DNA of 64,000 nucleotides from Rugalucina vietnamica. Lineage: Eukaryota; Mollusca; Bivalvia; Lucinida; Lucinidae. The stretch is from positions 25,815,621 to 25,879,620 of the forward strand of contig OZ024870.1 in the NCBI GenBank assembly GCA_964017185.1, in the 5' to 3' direction. Of the stretch, positions 1 through 10,095 are shown piece by piece. Position 1 is the stretch's first letter. Each line of letters opens with the position of its first letter. Position numbers and translations under genes: made by a program. The notes under the pieces are model-generated. The model worked only from the letters and a program-made list of their open reading frames with translations. It ran no database searches and was not told the DNA's origin.

Positions 1-164
1 GTATAGGATTTCCCGCCATTGGAACTGGACAGCTAGGCTTCCCCAGGGATATTGTTGCCAAGGAGATGTTCGCCGCTATCAGCAAATTTGAAAACAAAGT
101 CCCCAACTCTTCTGTGAAGGAGGTGAAATTTGTTGTCTACCATAAAGATTTTGCGACTGTTAAG
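1..164 (+). CDS. PARP14: PARP14-like: exon with C-terminal half of a macrodomain (partial)
   Basis: The window opens inside this exon. From base 3 it reads IGFPAIGTGQLGFPRDIVAK and ends FATVK, then a consensus donor (aag/gtatgt) at 165. The G-[FY]-P-A-[IL]-G-T-G-x-[LF]-G loop binds ADP-ribose phosphates in macrodomains of the PARP9/14/15 group. The piece covers the second half of a macrodomain that precedes the complete one at 7064-9606, so the protein has at least two. It ends in phase 0 and joins the exon at 779. Macrodomains read or remove mono-ADP-ribose; which of these this one does cannot be told from a half domain. Confidence 0.88.
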
Positions 165-523
165 GTATGTGCATTTATGTTGTGTAACTTGTAAAAGCCT
201 GATGATCCTGAATTAGAAACAAAATCTGTATCTAAATTATGTATGTGATAAACCTGGTAAAAACAAAGAAAAACATGTTGAATAGAAATTGGAAAGCTGA
301 CAAACAAGAGTTATAGTTCATTCTGCATAAGATAAGATAATGTTTATTTCAATGCAGAAGGCCAATGGCCCTTGAGCGCATGCTACAATTACAATCATAA
401 CCATATGCAAAGTGAATATCTATGGCAGATTAGTCATTTGGTTAATGGTAAAAATCCTACATTCCAATTTAAGGGTGATTACATCAAATTTTTATGGCAT
501 GAAAACAGAATTGTACTAAATTT

Positions 524-758
524 GAGCCGCCACATGGGAAAACCAACAATCTGCATAGGCGAAAACAAAGGCGCAGATCAGCTTCGCAGTAACTGCGAAG
601 CTGATCAGCGCCTTTGTTTTTGCTACACGGATAGTACAATTCCTCTACTTTCTAAATCCAAAATTTCCAGCCTCTAACCATCTTCTGTGACTGTACAGCC
701 CGGTTTGTGTCGAACCTGCTTGGAACCCAAATTGTTGGTTTTCCCACTCACAGACTCA
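524..758 (+). mobile_element. MITE-A copy 1
   Basis: Complete copy. Termini are GAGCCGCCACATGGGAAAAC and its inverted partner ending GACTCA; 4-bp target duplication ATTT on both sides. The centre is a palindrome (CAAAGGCGCAGATCAGCTTC... and its complement around AGTAACT). Ends 20 nt before the exon at 779. Confidence 0.9.
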
Positions 759-778
759 TTTATGAAATCCGGTTTCAG

Positions 779-881
779 GCTTTTGAGTATGAGAAGAAGA
801 ACTGGTCTGGTGGCAATCGTAAGTCCAAGAGAGCGCAACGAGACGTAGAACCACCATATTCCAGGAAAAAACATGATTCAG
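779..881 (+). CDS. PARP14: PARP14-like: end of macrodomain and linker exon
   Basis: This exon was inferred from phase and splice sites. The acceptor is ggtttcag/gc and the donor tcag/gttagt. It starts in phase 0 (AFEYEKKNWSGGNRKSKR...) and ends in phase 1, exactly what is needed to connect the phase-0 end at 164 with the phase-1 start at 7064. FATVK-AFEYEKK continues the last helix of the preceding macrodomain; the rest is a basic, probably disordered linker (SKRAQRDVEPPYSRKKHDS). MITE-A copy 1 ends 20 nt upstream of the acceptor. Confidence 0.75.
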
Positions 882-1349
882 GTTAGTGTTACATCGGTAC
901 ATCTTCTTCCTCATAATTCCCTGTATAAAATATTTCTTAACATTCTTTGGCTCCCAAACATTTTCTTTCTTGTATGTCTGCTGTAGTTGATCTGCTGTGT
1001 AGATAAAAATCCCAGAGAGTTTTATATTGACATTGAAGTGTCTTTCATAATCATGAATAGCCAGTTATTGGCTATTCATAGGTATAATGAGGCGTATGTA
1101 TTGGAAATGTAGAGCATCAAACACCAGAGTGAGAGGTTTTGGAATTTGAAACCTACTACTGTTTTTTAATTTGAACAGAAATTTTGTGAGAGCTTGGAAT
1201 TGAACTCACGACCATCGTTGCAGATGTCATTTCAAAAGAGGAAAAAAATCATGATAGATTGAAGAAAATTCCACATTTTACCCAAAGTCAAAGTCCAGAA
1301 TCGAAAGTTTGGGATTCCATCAGAATAACATTTTCTTGTAATATATACA

Positions 1350-1580
1350 GTCACCCTTATACCCACTTTTATAAAGCAAAAGTGGGGTATGCAGGGGTAT
1401 ACCTATTTCTCTTATTGTTGCCCCTAAACATAGATTTAGCCGAGGCGGTTCTAACATGTACCCATAATCTATGTTTTGAGCAAAAATAAGAAGAATATCA
1501 AAAAAAATTCCACTGAAAATATTTGATTTTTACAACTTAGGAAAAATCTGTATATTACATGATCATGTTTTCGTAATGAA
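1350..1580 (-). mobile_element. MITE-B copy 1
   Basis: Reverse-orientation copy: aaaagtggggtatgcagggg, then taaacatagatttagccgag / GAGGCGGTTCTAA / gtacccataatctatgtttt, ending near catgttttcgtaat. It lies between two direct copies of a 130-bp host sequence (about 1155-1290 and 1590-1710) and faces MITE-B copy 2 across the protease ORF. Confidence 0.75.
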
Positions 1581-2415
1581 AACCTACCACTTTGTAATTC
1601 AGCAAGGATTTTGGAAGAGCTTGGAAGTGAATTTAAGTTCACATTATTTCAGACGTCATTTTGAAAGAGGAAAAAATCATGATAGATTGAATAAAATCTC
1701 TCATTTTACCCAATCTAATCATGATTTTTTTCTCTTTTTAGATGATGATCACCAGCCCGCAATGCATTTTGGGACTACCCAGAAGGGATTGAGGCGTGTT
1801 CGTAGTACTGAATTCTGGTTGGAAGATCAACAGATAAACAAAGCAATGTCGATCTTGAGGAAAATCTACAAAGATATAGATGGATTTCAGGATGTCTGTG
1901 TTATTGAAACAGGCATGGCTAAAACAATGAGAGATCCCTGGATTCAAATCTTCAATAAAGATGGAAATCATTGGATTACTGCAACAACTGTTGGTTGTGA
2001 TATAGGTGTGGTACGGATATATGATTCACTTTATCGGCAAGTGCCGGTGACTTTAGTCCAGCTCATACATAAACTGACAAATTCAAGATATTCTCGTCTA
2101 GTTATTGAGTTGCCAAAGTTTCAGAAACAGAGGACGAATCATGACTGTGGATTGTTTGCCATAGCATCTATGTTTGACCTTTGTAGAGGTCAGGATCCCT
2201 CATTATCTGGATATGACAGAAACTTTATGCGACATCACTTGGTTGATTGTTTAAAACAAGGAATTCTATTGGACTTTCCAGAGTATAGAGGACACATTGA
2301 CAGACTAAAGTTCACAAGATTTGTATATTATATCTGTGAAGTGTGTTCTTATATAACTGAATGTGATTCCTCCCCGAGTATATGTAGTAAATGCAATAAT
2401 TCCTTATCATTTTGA
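1576..2415 (+). CDS. Ulp1/SENP-type (C48) cysteine protease-like ORF, probably transposon-derived
   Basis: A 279-codon ORF. The conserved part (from about residue 85) shows the C48 catalytic order: His in GNHWITATT, Asp in VRIYDSL, Gln six residues before the Cys, and Cys in QRTNHDCGLFAIA. The C-terminus has two CxxC pairs (CEVC, CSKC), a possible zinc ribbon. A good acceptor (ttctctttttag) ends at 1740, so the real coding exon may start at 1741 (DDDHQPAMHF) as the last exon of a larger gene. The 5' 130 bp repeat the sequence at about 1155-1290. It lies inside a PARP14-like intron, same strand, between two inverted MITE-B copies. Proteases of this type are common in DNA-transposon proteins; whether this one is expressed or domesticated is unknown. 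Confidence 0.7.
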   Translation: MKTYHFVIQQGFWKSLEVNLSSHYFRRHFERGKNHDRLNKISHFTQSNHDFFLFLDDDHQPAMHFGTTQKGLRRVRSTEFWLEDQQINKAMSILRKIYKDIDGFQDVCVIETGMAKTMRDPWIQIFNKDGNHWITATTVGCDIGVVRIYDSLYRQVPVTLVQLIHKLTNSRYSRLVIELPKFQKQRTNHDCGLFAIASMFDLCRGQDPSLSGYDRNFMRHHLVDCLKQGILLDFPEYRGHIDRLKFTRFVYYICEVCSYITECDSSPSICSKCNNSLSF

Positions 2416-2509
2416 GAGTGGTTGATTTTTCCAGCTATGAAAAATCACCATAAGAGTATAAGAGGGACTGTCCAGAATTACCTAGAATTATGCCATGCAT
2501 CCGATACTT

Positions 2510-2766
2510 TCATTACGAAAAATTCCCCATGCAATAAACATATTTTTTTTTTAGCTTTAAAAATTGCAAATTTTCAGCTGAAAAAAAAAAAGATATATTT
2601 TTTCTTACTTTTGCTCAAAACATAGATTGTGGGTACACATTAGAATCACCTTGGCGAGGCGGTTCTAAAGAGTACCCACACTGTATGTTTAGAGCAAAAA
2701 TAAGAAAAATATTTCCCTGTATACCCCAGTTTTGCTATATAAAAGTGGGGTTTAAGCGGGTATAAT
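2510..2766 (+). mobile_element. MITE-B copy 2
   Basis: Forward copy: cattacgaaaaattcccc, poly-T, then ttgctcaaaacatagattgt, the palindrome around GGCGAGGCGGTTCTAA, gtacccacactgtatgttt, and a terminal ccccagttttgctatata / aaaagtgggg hairpin. Inverted relative to copy 1. Confidence 0.8.
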
Positions 2767-2781
2767 AATAATTATATTATT

Positions 2782-2952
2782 CGGTAACCGCGAAGCTGAT
2801 CAGCGCCTTTGTTTTCGCTACTCGGATAGTACAATTCCTCCTCTACTTAACTCCAAAATTTCAAGCTTCTAGCTCTTTTCTGTGAATGTACAGGACGGTT
2901 TGTGTCGGACCTGTTCGGAAACCACATTGTTGGTTTTCCCACGAGGCGGCTC
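2782..2952 (+). mobile_element. MITE-A copy 2 (5' truncated)
   Basis: Starts inside the central palindrome (ggtaaccgcgaagctgatca) and runs to an intact right end (ttttcccacgaggcggctc). Confidence 0.85.
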
Positions 2953-2986
2953 TATTCTTTGTTACCTAGTGCATCTACTGTGATTT

Positions 2987-3212
2987 GAGCGGGGACATCA
3001 GAAAATCAGTCTTCAGGGTTACCAACCAGGTCTGATACAAACCGGTCAGTACAGTCATAGAAAAATGCTAGAAGCTTAAATTTCAAGAAGAGGGATTGTA
3101 CTATCCATGTTGCGAAAACAAAGGTGCTGGTCAGCTGTATAGTTACTGCACAGCTGATCTGCACCTTTGTTTTGGCATAGGCAAAAATCCGGGTTTCTGC
3201 TGACTCGGCTCA
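2987..3212 (-). mobile_element. MITE-A copy 3
   Basis: Reverse-orientation, diverged copy bounded by gagcggggacatcag and ctgactcggctca, with ATTT on both sides. The palindrome has unequal arms (ctgtatagttactgcacag). Confidence 0.8.
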
Positions 3213-3387
3213 TTTGTATTATGCCAAAAAAGCTGTTCTTCGTGTTGTGAAATCTTTGTTATTACCATGTATCTATTGATTTTAGCTCAGATGTGCCATG
3301 AATCATGTTAAGGTTGTTGTATTGTTAAAATGGCTGTGATGTAGTCATTAAAGTTGTGACTTTGTTGTCATATTTTGTTATTTATTA

Positions 3388-5287
3388 CAGGGGCGTATCC
3401 AGGCGGACGCCTGGAAGCCCGGGCTCACGGGGACCCAACTGTTAATCGTGATTATTGATGCGAAGTGGAATGTTAGTGCATGCTAATATGAAGTTTCGTA
3501 TGCGTCGGTGATATTGTTACGAATGCGACGTTCCACATCCTCTGCCCTTGAACGGTAAGTATCACATGTTTTGCTCTCGCGAAAATAAACAAAGCGGAGT
3601 TTACAAAATCGGCGTCCACTATGATCTGCAAAATTCTTCTATGTTCCCAGTTGAAGTCAATTGGAATACTTACGGCACTTATGTTTTTCAGCTAATGGTT
3701 TATAAAGTTGACCTGTAGATACAATTTGGCCACGGAAACTCATTACATTCTTAAATTCCTTTTGTTTTTCTTTGTCTTGGTCGTAAACTAAAAAGTATAA
3801 CACAGTCCTGTGGGTGTCTTTATTGAAATATGTATCCAAACGGCTTTATAAATGCATATTTATCTACTGAGCGTGAAAAATAGTAAGATAAGCATCTGTT
3901 GTATGCATCGAAGACGTTGTTAAAATATAATATGCGACACAGAACTGCATCGTGGAAGAATGAGACCGATGAATCAGTAAAATAAAGTAGCAAATGTTAC
4001 GACAGGGAGACAGTGATGCATTTTCTTCAATAAATATTTTTAGATACATGTTAAAGGGGTCAACCATGGTTTTTATACCGTATTATTACTTTGCAGAGGC
4101 TGGAGAAAGTTGTTTGAGCCCGAGGCTGAGGGTTCAAAGTGCTCCCGAAGAATGCAATGAAATAACCATAGCTGATCGCTGTTCTTGTATAACACACCAT
4201 TTCAATGGAAAACTGCCTCGTGACCGCACCTAAAAACCGCATAAACTCCTTTCATTCTGCTGTTGTTTTCCCCCTGCTTATCAGAAATGCATGGAGCCAC
4301 CCATTCAATGATCAAAAATTATTTGGTTTAGCCTTAGATTCATTTAATGTAAGGAAACATATATGCTCTGTCACTGATATGTTCGAAAATGATTTGCTTT
4401 TTCGAGGCAAGAATAAATCAGTTGTGTCGCTCGAATGTGACAAATCTGAATCAGAAACCCCACTCTGTGACCTCAATCAAAATAAAATTGGTATATGCTT
4501 TGAAGCTCGCTCACGAAGTGCATGTAGTCCAAGGAAAGAACGCCATGCAATATTTCGCTTGATAAAGGCACTCGTTATGCTTCTGCATGTACGTAAATAA
4601 CTTTTTAAAGAGCACAAAAAAATGCTAATTCTTCCATGACTCATTCTAGTAGTACGTACCTTCGTCTTCGATGCATACAAAAGATGCTTATCTTACTGTT
4701 TTTCACACTCAGTAGATAAGTGTGCATTTACAAAGCCGTTTGGATACAAATTTCGATAAAGACACATCCACAGGACTGTGTTATACATCTTAGTTTACGA
4801 CCAAGACAAAGAAAAACAAAAGGACTTTAAGAATGTAATGAGTATTCGTGGCACTCTTGTATCTACCTGTCAACTTTATAAACCATTAGCTGAAAAACAC
4901 AAGTGCCGTAAGTATTCCAATTGACTTCAAGTGGGAACATAGAAGAATTTTGCAGATCATAGTGGACGCCGATTTAGCAAACTCGGCTTTGTTTATTTTC
5001 ACGAGAGCAAAACATGTGCTACTTACGGTCCAAGGGCAGAGGATGTGGAACGTCGCATTCGTAACGATCTCACCGACGCATACGAAACTTCATAATAGCA
5101 TGCATTAACATTCCACGTCGCATCAATAATCACGATTAACAGTTGGGTCCCCGTGGGGCTTCAACGTGATTTTTTCAAGTATGGTATTTCCCCCGGTCTT
5201 TCTGATAAAAAATTATGAAAAACAAGTAATTTTAACTGAAAAAAGGTGTTGGGCTTCAACATTACACATTTCCTGGCTATGCCTCTG
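3388..5287. mobile_element. 1.9-kb non-autonomous DNA transposon with ~520-bp inverted arms
   Basis: Ends CAGGGGCGTATCCAGG and cctggctatgcctctg are inverted repeats; TATTA is present directly outside both ends. Inside, about 3408-3930 and 4655-5165 are long inverted arms (for example cccaactgttaatcgtgatt against aatcacgattaacagttggg). The unique centre (about 3930-4655) has a 131-codon ORF at 4205-4600 that I do not recognise and do not believe. The CAGGGGCG termini suggest hAT, but the visible duplication is 5 bp, not 8. Confidence 0.75.
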
Positions 5288-5312
5288 TATTACAATACCA
5301 TTACCGGTATCC

Positions 5313-5455
5313 TGAGATTTTCATCCGTTTCAATCCAGAAATTCTATGATTTACATCCATTCAATCCAAATGTTCTATGATTTGCATCAATTTCAATCCA
5401 GAAGTTGAAAGATTTGCATTCATTTCAATCCTGAAATGTTAAGATTTACTACAGG
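5313..5455. repeat. Short tandem repeat, ~40-bp unit
   Basis: About four imperfect copies of a unit like catccatttcaatccagaa attctatgatttg between the DNA transposon and MITE-A copy 4. Confidence 0.7.
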
Positions 5456-5605
5456 AATGAATTTTATTTTTGTGGATTTTATCAATGTGTAAACTCAGGC
5501 CGTGATCACTCACAAACTGAATAAAGCATTTCTAGATAATAATTTGGTCTCTTTATCTTTCACTGATTGAAGAAAGACAGTTGACAGTCAATAAATGGCA
5601 AAATT

Positions 5606-5835
5606 AGCCACATCATGAGAAAACCAACATTTTGCATATTCGAAAACAAAGGTGCAGATCAGCTTTGCAGTATCTGTGAAGCTGATAAGCGTCTTTGTTT
5701 TCACTACACAGATAGTTCAATCCCTCTTCTTCTTAAATCCAAAATTTCCAGCCTTTAGCTATATTCTATGCTAGTACAGTTCGGTTTGTGTCAGACCGGG
5801 TCGGAAACTCCGAAGTTTTCTCACATCGCAGCTCA
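5606..5835 (+). mobile_element. MITE-A copy 4
   Basis: Diverged full-length copy from agccacatcatgagaaaacc to ttttctcacatcgcagctca; the palindrome is weakened (gcagtatctgtgaagctgat). Confidence 0.8.
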
Positions 5836-5975
5836 AATATGCTCTAATCTATGCAGCCTGGGGGAGGCTTTCCCAGGGAACCATGTGTCTATGATAACTG
5901 ACCATTTCAATACCATTTCAGCCATTTACTGTGAATGTAAAGCATCAACTCAAACAAAATCATTTTAGAATTTCC

Positions 5976-6318
5976 AGAACCTGTGTCTACCCTAAGATAT
6001 GTCCTAGAACCTGTGTCTACCCTAAGATATGTCCTAGGATCTGTGTCTACCCTAAGATATGTCCTAGAACCTGTGTCTACCCTGATATGTCCTAGGACCT
6101 GTGTCTACCATAAGATATGTCCTAGAACCTGTGTCTACCCTAAGATATGTCCTAGAACCTGTGTCTACCCTGATATGTCGTAGAACCTTTGTCTACCCTA
6201 AGATATGTCCTAGAACCTGTGTCTACCCTGATATGTCCTAGGACCTGTGTCAACCATAAGATACGTCCTAGAACCTGTGTCTACCCTAAGATATGTCCTA
6301 GAACCTGTGACTACCCAT
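5976..6318. repeat. Minisatellite, ~30-bp unit, about 11 copies
   Basis: Direct repeats of cctgtgtctaccctaagata tgtcctagaa with a shorter variant (ctgatatgtc) at several positions. It happens to be open in one frame but is an intron repeat of the PARP14-like gene. Confidence 0.92.
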
Positions 6319-6527
6319 GATAATGATGTCAACTGAGCTTATTTCCAGTATGCTATGGAGTTTGGACTAATGACACTAAACTGAAAATCTACAAGGCTGT
6401 GCTACTGCCAATGCAAGAGCCCTCATCAAAATTAGACCGGTTTAGTTTGGCATTAAGCAACAAATCAAACAAAGCTATTCAACTTGTGAAAGAAGTAGAA
6501 CTTACAGAAATTGATACAATTGAATTT

Positions 6528-6763
6528 GAGCCTTCGCGTGAGAAAACCAGCAATTTGGGATATTGACCAGGTATGACACAAACCGGCCTGTACATGCACA
6601 GAAGATGGCTAGAGGCTGTATATTTCGGATTTAGAAAGTTGAGGAATCATACTATCCGTGTAGTGAAAACAAAGGGGCTGATCAGCTTTGCAGTCACTGC
6701 GAAGCTGGTCTGCGCCTTTGTTTTCACCTTAGCATTTTGTTTGTTTTCTGGTGCAAAGGCTCA
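6528..6763 (-). mobile_element. MITE-A copy 5
   Basis: Reverse orientation, gagccttcgcgtgagaaaac to ggtgcaaaggctca, target duplication ATTT. One palindrome arm is intact (gcgaagctggtctgcgcctt), the other mutated. Confidence 0.82.
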
Positions 6764-7063
6764 TTTAAAATTCCTCCTAAAAACATCAGGCGGGAAAAAA
6801 AGAACAAGAGACATATAATGACATTAATGAACAGCAACAGGGCTAGCTCTTTTACCAGCAAGAGAATCATCCAGCTAGTGTCAACCAAAAGCAACATAGA
6901 AGCAGACAGAATAAACTGTCAACATAAAGATAAATCAAGAGCAGGACCACCTTGCTGTAGTCTGTACCAAAACTTCTCTGAAGAAAAATTGAACACATTT
7001 TCAAATATTTATAGCCATTAAAATTGTATTGTAAATATTTATGTGTATTAATTATTCTTGCAG

Positions 7064-7216
7064 ATGAGAAAGGATGGGTCAAAGTGCCGTCTTCAAAATC
7101 TGATGGATCTCTATCTATAGGCGGTATAGATCTCAAAGTTTCACAAGGGGACATCACCCAGGCTAAAGATGATTGCATCATAAACAGCTCCAATGAAGAT
7201 CTGGACTTGTCAAGGG
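7064..7216 (+). CDS. PARP14: PARP14-like: second macrodomain, N-terminal exon
   Basis: The acceptor attcttgcag/at and donor aggg/gtaaga bound a phase 1-1 exon. It reads DEKGWVKVPSSK... then LKVSQGDITQAKDDCIINSS, the classic macrodomain start with GDIT and the N-S/A-N adenine and distal-ribose loop (NSSNEDLDLSRG). All exons of this macrodomain are phase 1-1, so the domain is a symmetrical unit that could be duplicated or skipped without a frameshift. Confidence 0.93.
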
Positions 7217-7347
7217 GTAAGAACTAAATAACATTCATTGTCTTCAATTTTAACTTTATTATGCTAACAATAAGACTTTATCGTTAAACACAAGTGTATT
7301 TAAGATTTTTTTAGTGAAAAGATTTGAATAGATAAATAAATAAATAA

Positions 7348-7573
7348 GAGCTGCCTCATGAGAAAACCAACAATCTGCATATGCGAAAACAAAGGCGCAG
7401 ATCAGCTTCGCAGTTACGATCAGTGCCTTTGTTTTTGCTACATGTATAGTACAATTCCTCTACTTTTTAAATCCAAAATTTCCAGTCTCTAGTCATCTCG
7501 TGTGCTTGTACAGCCCGGTTTGTGTCGGATCTGTTCGGAAACCACATTGTTGGTTTTCCCATGAGGCAGCTCA
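7348..7573 (+). mobile_element. MITE-A copy 6
   Basis: gagctgcctcatgagaaaac to ttcccatgaggcagctca with ATAA on both sides. Part of the right palindrome arm is deleted (cgcagttacgatcagtgcc). Confidence 0.88.
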
Positions 7574-7906
7574 TAAATAAGTTTTGTGATACGAAGGATG
7601 CATGTCTGAGACGAGACTTCTCCAGCTTTTCAGTTTAGACCAAATAGTCCCATCCCTTTATGCCTTTAACTTTGGGTTTAACACTAGAGTCTTAAAGAAA
7701 ATACCAGTGGTAGTAGAGTTAAGTTTTGAAAGGTCTTGGAGCAGATTATAAGAATAAGGACAGCATACGCAAAAAATTTTGCTAGTAGGGCATAACTCTT
7801 ATTAAGTTAGCCCTATCTAGTTCTGCCACTTAATAGAGTGGCTTTGTGGATTTGTCAAATGAACCTAATAAGTTTTTCTTGCAGAATTAGTTACTTTCTA
7901 TTTTAG
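7574..7906. other. Intron sequence, no feature
   Basis: AT-rich intron between MITE-A copy 6 and the exon at 7907. I see no repeat copy, ORF or structure. Confidence 0.6.
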
Positions 7907-7972
7907 GGGCTGTGGCTAAAGCATTACTGAAGAAAGGGGGAGACAAACTGAAGAAAGAGGCTTTTTCAAAAT
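7907..7972 (+). CDS. PARP14: PARP14-like: second macrodomain, helix exon
   Basis: A 66-bp phase 1-1 exon (acceptor tattttag/gg, donor aaaat/gtaaga) encoding GAVAKALLKKGGDKLKKEAF. This is the glycine-rich turn and helix (G-x-V-A-x-A-[IL]-x-x-x-G-G) that follows the ligand-binding asparagine loop in macrodomains. It was too short to stand out as an ORF; it was found from the family pattern and phase. Confidence 0.9.
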
Positions 7973-8100
7973 GTAAGACAATTTTGTAGACCATTTAAAA
8001 CCACTTTTAATACAATTATCAAGGGACGTGCTGTACACGTGCTCAACAGACAGAATTTATGGCTGCAGTCTGGCAGGCTGCTTAGTGCTCAAGCATATGA

Positions 8101-8312
8101 TTGTTTTGTTTTAGTTAGTTTAATGCCCCTTTCAAGATTATTTCAGCTCATATGAGACTGACCAATCAGTAGATGGGCGAAAATGGGAGAACCTCAAGAA
8201 AAACCACTTGACACACCCGCAAGCAGAACTTGGCTTGTCTCACATGTGCCCTGTGTGGGGCTCGAACCCACACCAGACACAGCAGTGAGATGATCGAATG
8301 GTTAAGCGTGGT
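8101..8312 (-). mobile_element. tRNA-derived SINE (family 1), minus strand
   Basis: On the minus strand it has a tRNA-like head with a B box (gtgggttcgagccccacac), a body (acatgtgagacaagccaag, ggttctcccattttcgccc, tcatatgagctgaaataatc) and a 3' end aaggggcattaaactaac with an A-rich tail (aaaacaaaacaa). A second copy is at 30183-30390. Confidence 0.75.
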
Positions 8313-8475
8313 AAATGTCAGTATATGGCTAACTAGGAAGTGGCAACATTCCCTCTAGGTATAAAACTGATCCTGTTTCTAGGGAATGTAGATCTAGCTT
8401 TACAAAATAAATGTTTGAACATTCATTTCTTAATAGACACAGTCCTCCAAAGCTGTTTGTTAATTTTACATAACT

Positions 8476-8711
8476 GAGCCAGCACATGGGAAAACCAACA
8501 ATTTGCATATGCAAAAACAAAGGCGCAGATCAGCTTCACGGTAACCTCAAAGCTGATCAGCGCCTTTGTTTTTGCTTCACAGATAGTACAATTCCTCAAC
8601 TTTCTAAATTCAAAATTTCCAGCCTCTAGCCATCTTCTGTGCTTGTACAGCTCGGTTTGTGTCAAACCTGGTCGGAAACCCCAAAGACTGTTTTTCTTGC
8701 ATCATGGCTCA
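8476..8711 (+). mobile_element. MITE-A copy 7
   Basis: gagccagcacatgggaaaac to ttgcatcatggctca. It ends 18 nt upstream of the coding exon at 8730, so it occupies the normal branch-point zone of that intron. Confidence 0.88.
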
Positions 8712-8729
8712 TTTATAATTTCTTTAAAG

Positions 8730-8909
8730 CATCAGAGATGAAGAGGAACCAGGTTGCCATGACATCAGCACCTGGGTTGCCATGCCAACACATCATCCAT
8801 GTTGTTGCCCAGGACAACGAGGCCGACTGGAAAACAGTGATTGAAAAATGTCTAGAAATGGCCGACAACAAGCGGATACAGAGTATCGCTTTTCCTGCCC
8901 TTGGAACTG
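8730..8909 (+). CDS. PARP14: PARP14-like: second macrodomain, core exon
   Basis: The exon has acceptor ctttaaag/ca and donor aactg/gtaatt, phase 1-1. It encodes VAMTSAPGLPCQHIIHVVA, a helix ending in ADNKRIQSIAF, then PALGTG, which is completed to PALGTGG by the next exon. This is the central strand, His and phosphate-loop part of a macrodomain. MITE-A copy 7 ends 18 nt upstream, so the branch-point region must lie inside that element. A solo LTR starts 16 nt after the donor. Confidence 0.94.
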
Positions 8910-8924
8910 GTAATTAGTTTGTAA

Positions 8925-9080
8925 TGTAAGGAACAGTCGAGCCAAGCCACAGCAAAACGAGTCGGTGGAAAAGTATGCTCACCACCAAGGGTGGTTTACT
9001 GTGCTATATACTATACACTTACTTGCTTCACAAAGTTTCGAGTTTGAACTTTGCACATCTATTTATAGCACACTGTTACA
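8925..9080 (-). mobile_element. Solo LTR of the miniature LTR element
   Basis: The 156-bp sequence starts TGTAAGGAACAGTCGAGCCA and ends CACACTGTTACA. Its reverse complement matches the LTRs at 25584-26002 (accaccaagggtggtttact; cacttacttgcttcacaaag). No internal region remains. It starts 16 nt after a splice donor. Confidence 0.75.
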
Positions 9081-9390
9081 GTAAGATAGAAATGGTTTAA
9101 CACAATGTATATAAAAGGGATATTTTTATTTAGTGTTTCATTTAGTTTTTGCAGATAAGTTACACATATAATTATAGCTCTTGGGTGTTTATTGACAGTG
9201 ATGCCAGAATCTGACTTTATCATGTTAGTTGGTAAAATGGATACAAAAATGCTGGTTTAATTTGCTTTCATTGGCTATTTAGAATGTTTCAATTTGACTG
9301 TTAAAGTGAGAAGCAACATGAAGTCATGCTACTATTTACATGATATTGCTCAAGTCGTTCTTGCAGATTTTGATAATTCTTTGATTACAG
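9081..9390. other. Intron sequence, no feature
   Basis: AT-rich intron up to the exon at 9391; nothing recognisable. Confidence 0.55.
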
Positions 9391-9606
9391 GCTTGAGCAT
9401 GAAGGCTAAAGACAGTGCCAGAATGATTTTGAAGTCAGTGCAAAGTTTTACTGCCCAGAGCCCTCAATATCTGAAGCATATCAACTTTATTATCTTTCAA
9501 GATGACATGGTCAGTAATTTCAAACAGGCTGTGGAGTCATTCTGTAAGGAGAAGTCCAGCTCTATGCTTGGTAATGCCTGGAGTTATGTCAAAGGAACTG
9601 TGCAAG
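9391..9606 (+). CDS. PARP14: PARP14-like: second macrodomain, C-terminal exon
   Basis: Acceptor gattacag/gc, donor gcaag/gtatat, phase 1-1. It reads GLSMKAKDSARMILKSVQSF then YLKHINFIIFQDDMVSNFKQ and ends GNAWSYVKGTVQG. It closes the macrodomain: last strand (INFIIFQDD), final helix (FKQAVESFCKEK) and a short linker. The two macrodomain ends in this window are clearly different (IGTGQLGF versus ALGTGGLSM), so they are not a recent duplication. Confidence 0.93.
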
Positions 9607-9624
9607 GTATATCATTACAAAAAC

Positions 9625-9868
9625 ATGCCCATGCGGTATACAGAGATTTTTTCAGCTGTAAAAATTGAAAATTTCACCAGAATTTTTTTATATTTTAACA
9701 TTTTTTGCTCAAAACATACATTGTGGGTACACGTTAGAGCCGTCTTGGCGAGGCGGTTCTAACGCGTACCCACAATGTACTTTTTGAACCAAAAATAAGA
9801 AAAATAGGTATACCCCTGCATGCCCCAGTTTTACTATATAAAAGTGGGGTTTAAGGGGGTATTTGTTG
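9625..9868 (+). mobile_element. MITE-B copy 3
   Basis: catgcccatgcggtatacag, poly-T, ttgctcaaaacatacattgt, palindrome around cttggcgaggcggttctaac, gtacccacaatgtac, then the ccccagttttactatataaa hairpin and gtttaagggggtat. Confidence 0.85.
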
Positions 9869-10095
9869 CACGGACATGTTTTCCTGATGTTTACAATTTA
9901 GTACTGCAATACTTACCTGTGAAAAAACTAAACACTGTTTTTAACAGTGGATTAAATTATTAGTTTTCATTAGTTTTGCTTTGAACAAAACTGTTGCTAA
10001 TTTAAAATGACTGCCTTTAAAAAGGAAATTGAATTGTTGTAACCTTAAATAAAAAAAAGTAGTCCTTAGAAGATAATAATAACAGATGTTTATAT

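Noticed and set aside
4205..4600. 131-codon ORF in the centre of the 1.9-kb transposon
   Set aside because: No transposase motif or recognisable domain; overlaps minus-strand ORFs of similar quality.
5983..6183. 66-codon ORF with STLRYVLEPV repeats
   Set aside because: It is the 30-bp minisatellite read in an open frame; no start context, splice logic or conservation beyond the repeat.
5976..6318. CRISPR-like array of short direct repeats
   Set aside because: Units are contiguous with no unique spacers, and the context is a eukaryotic intron.
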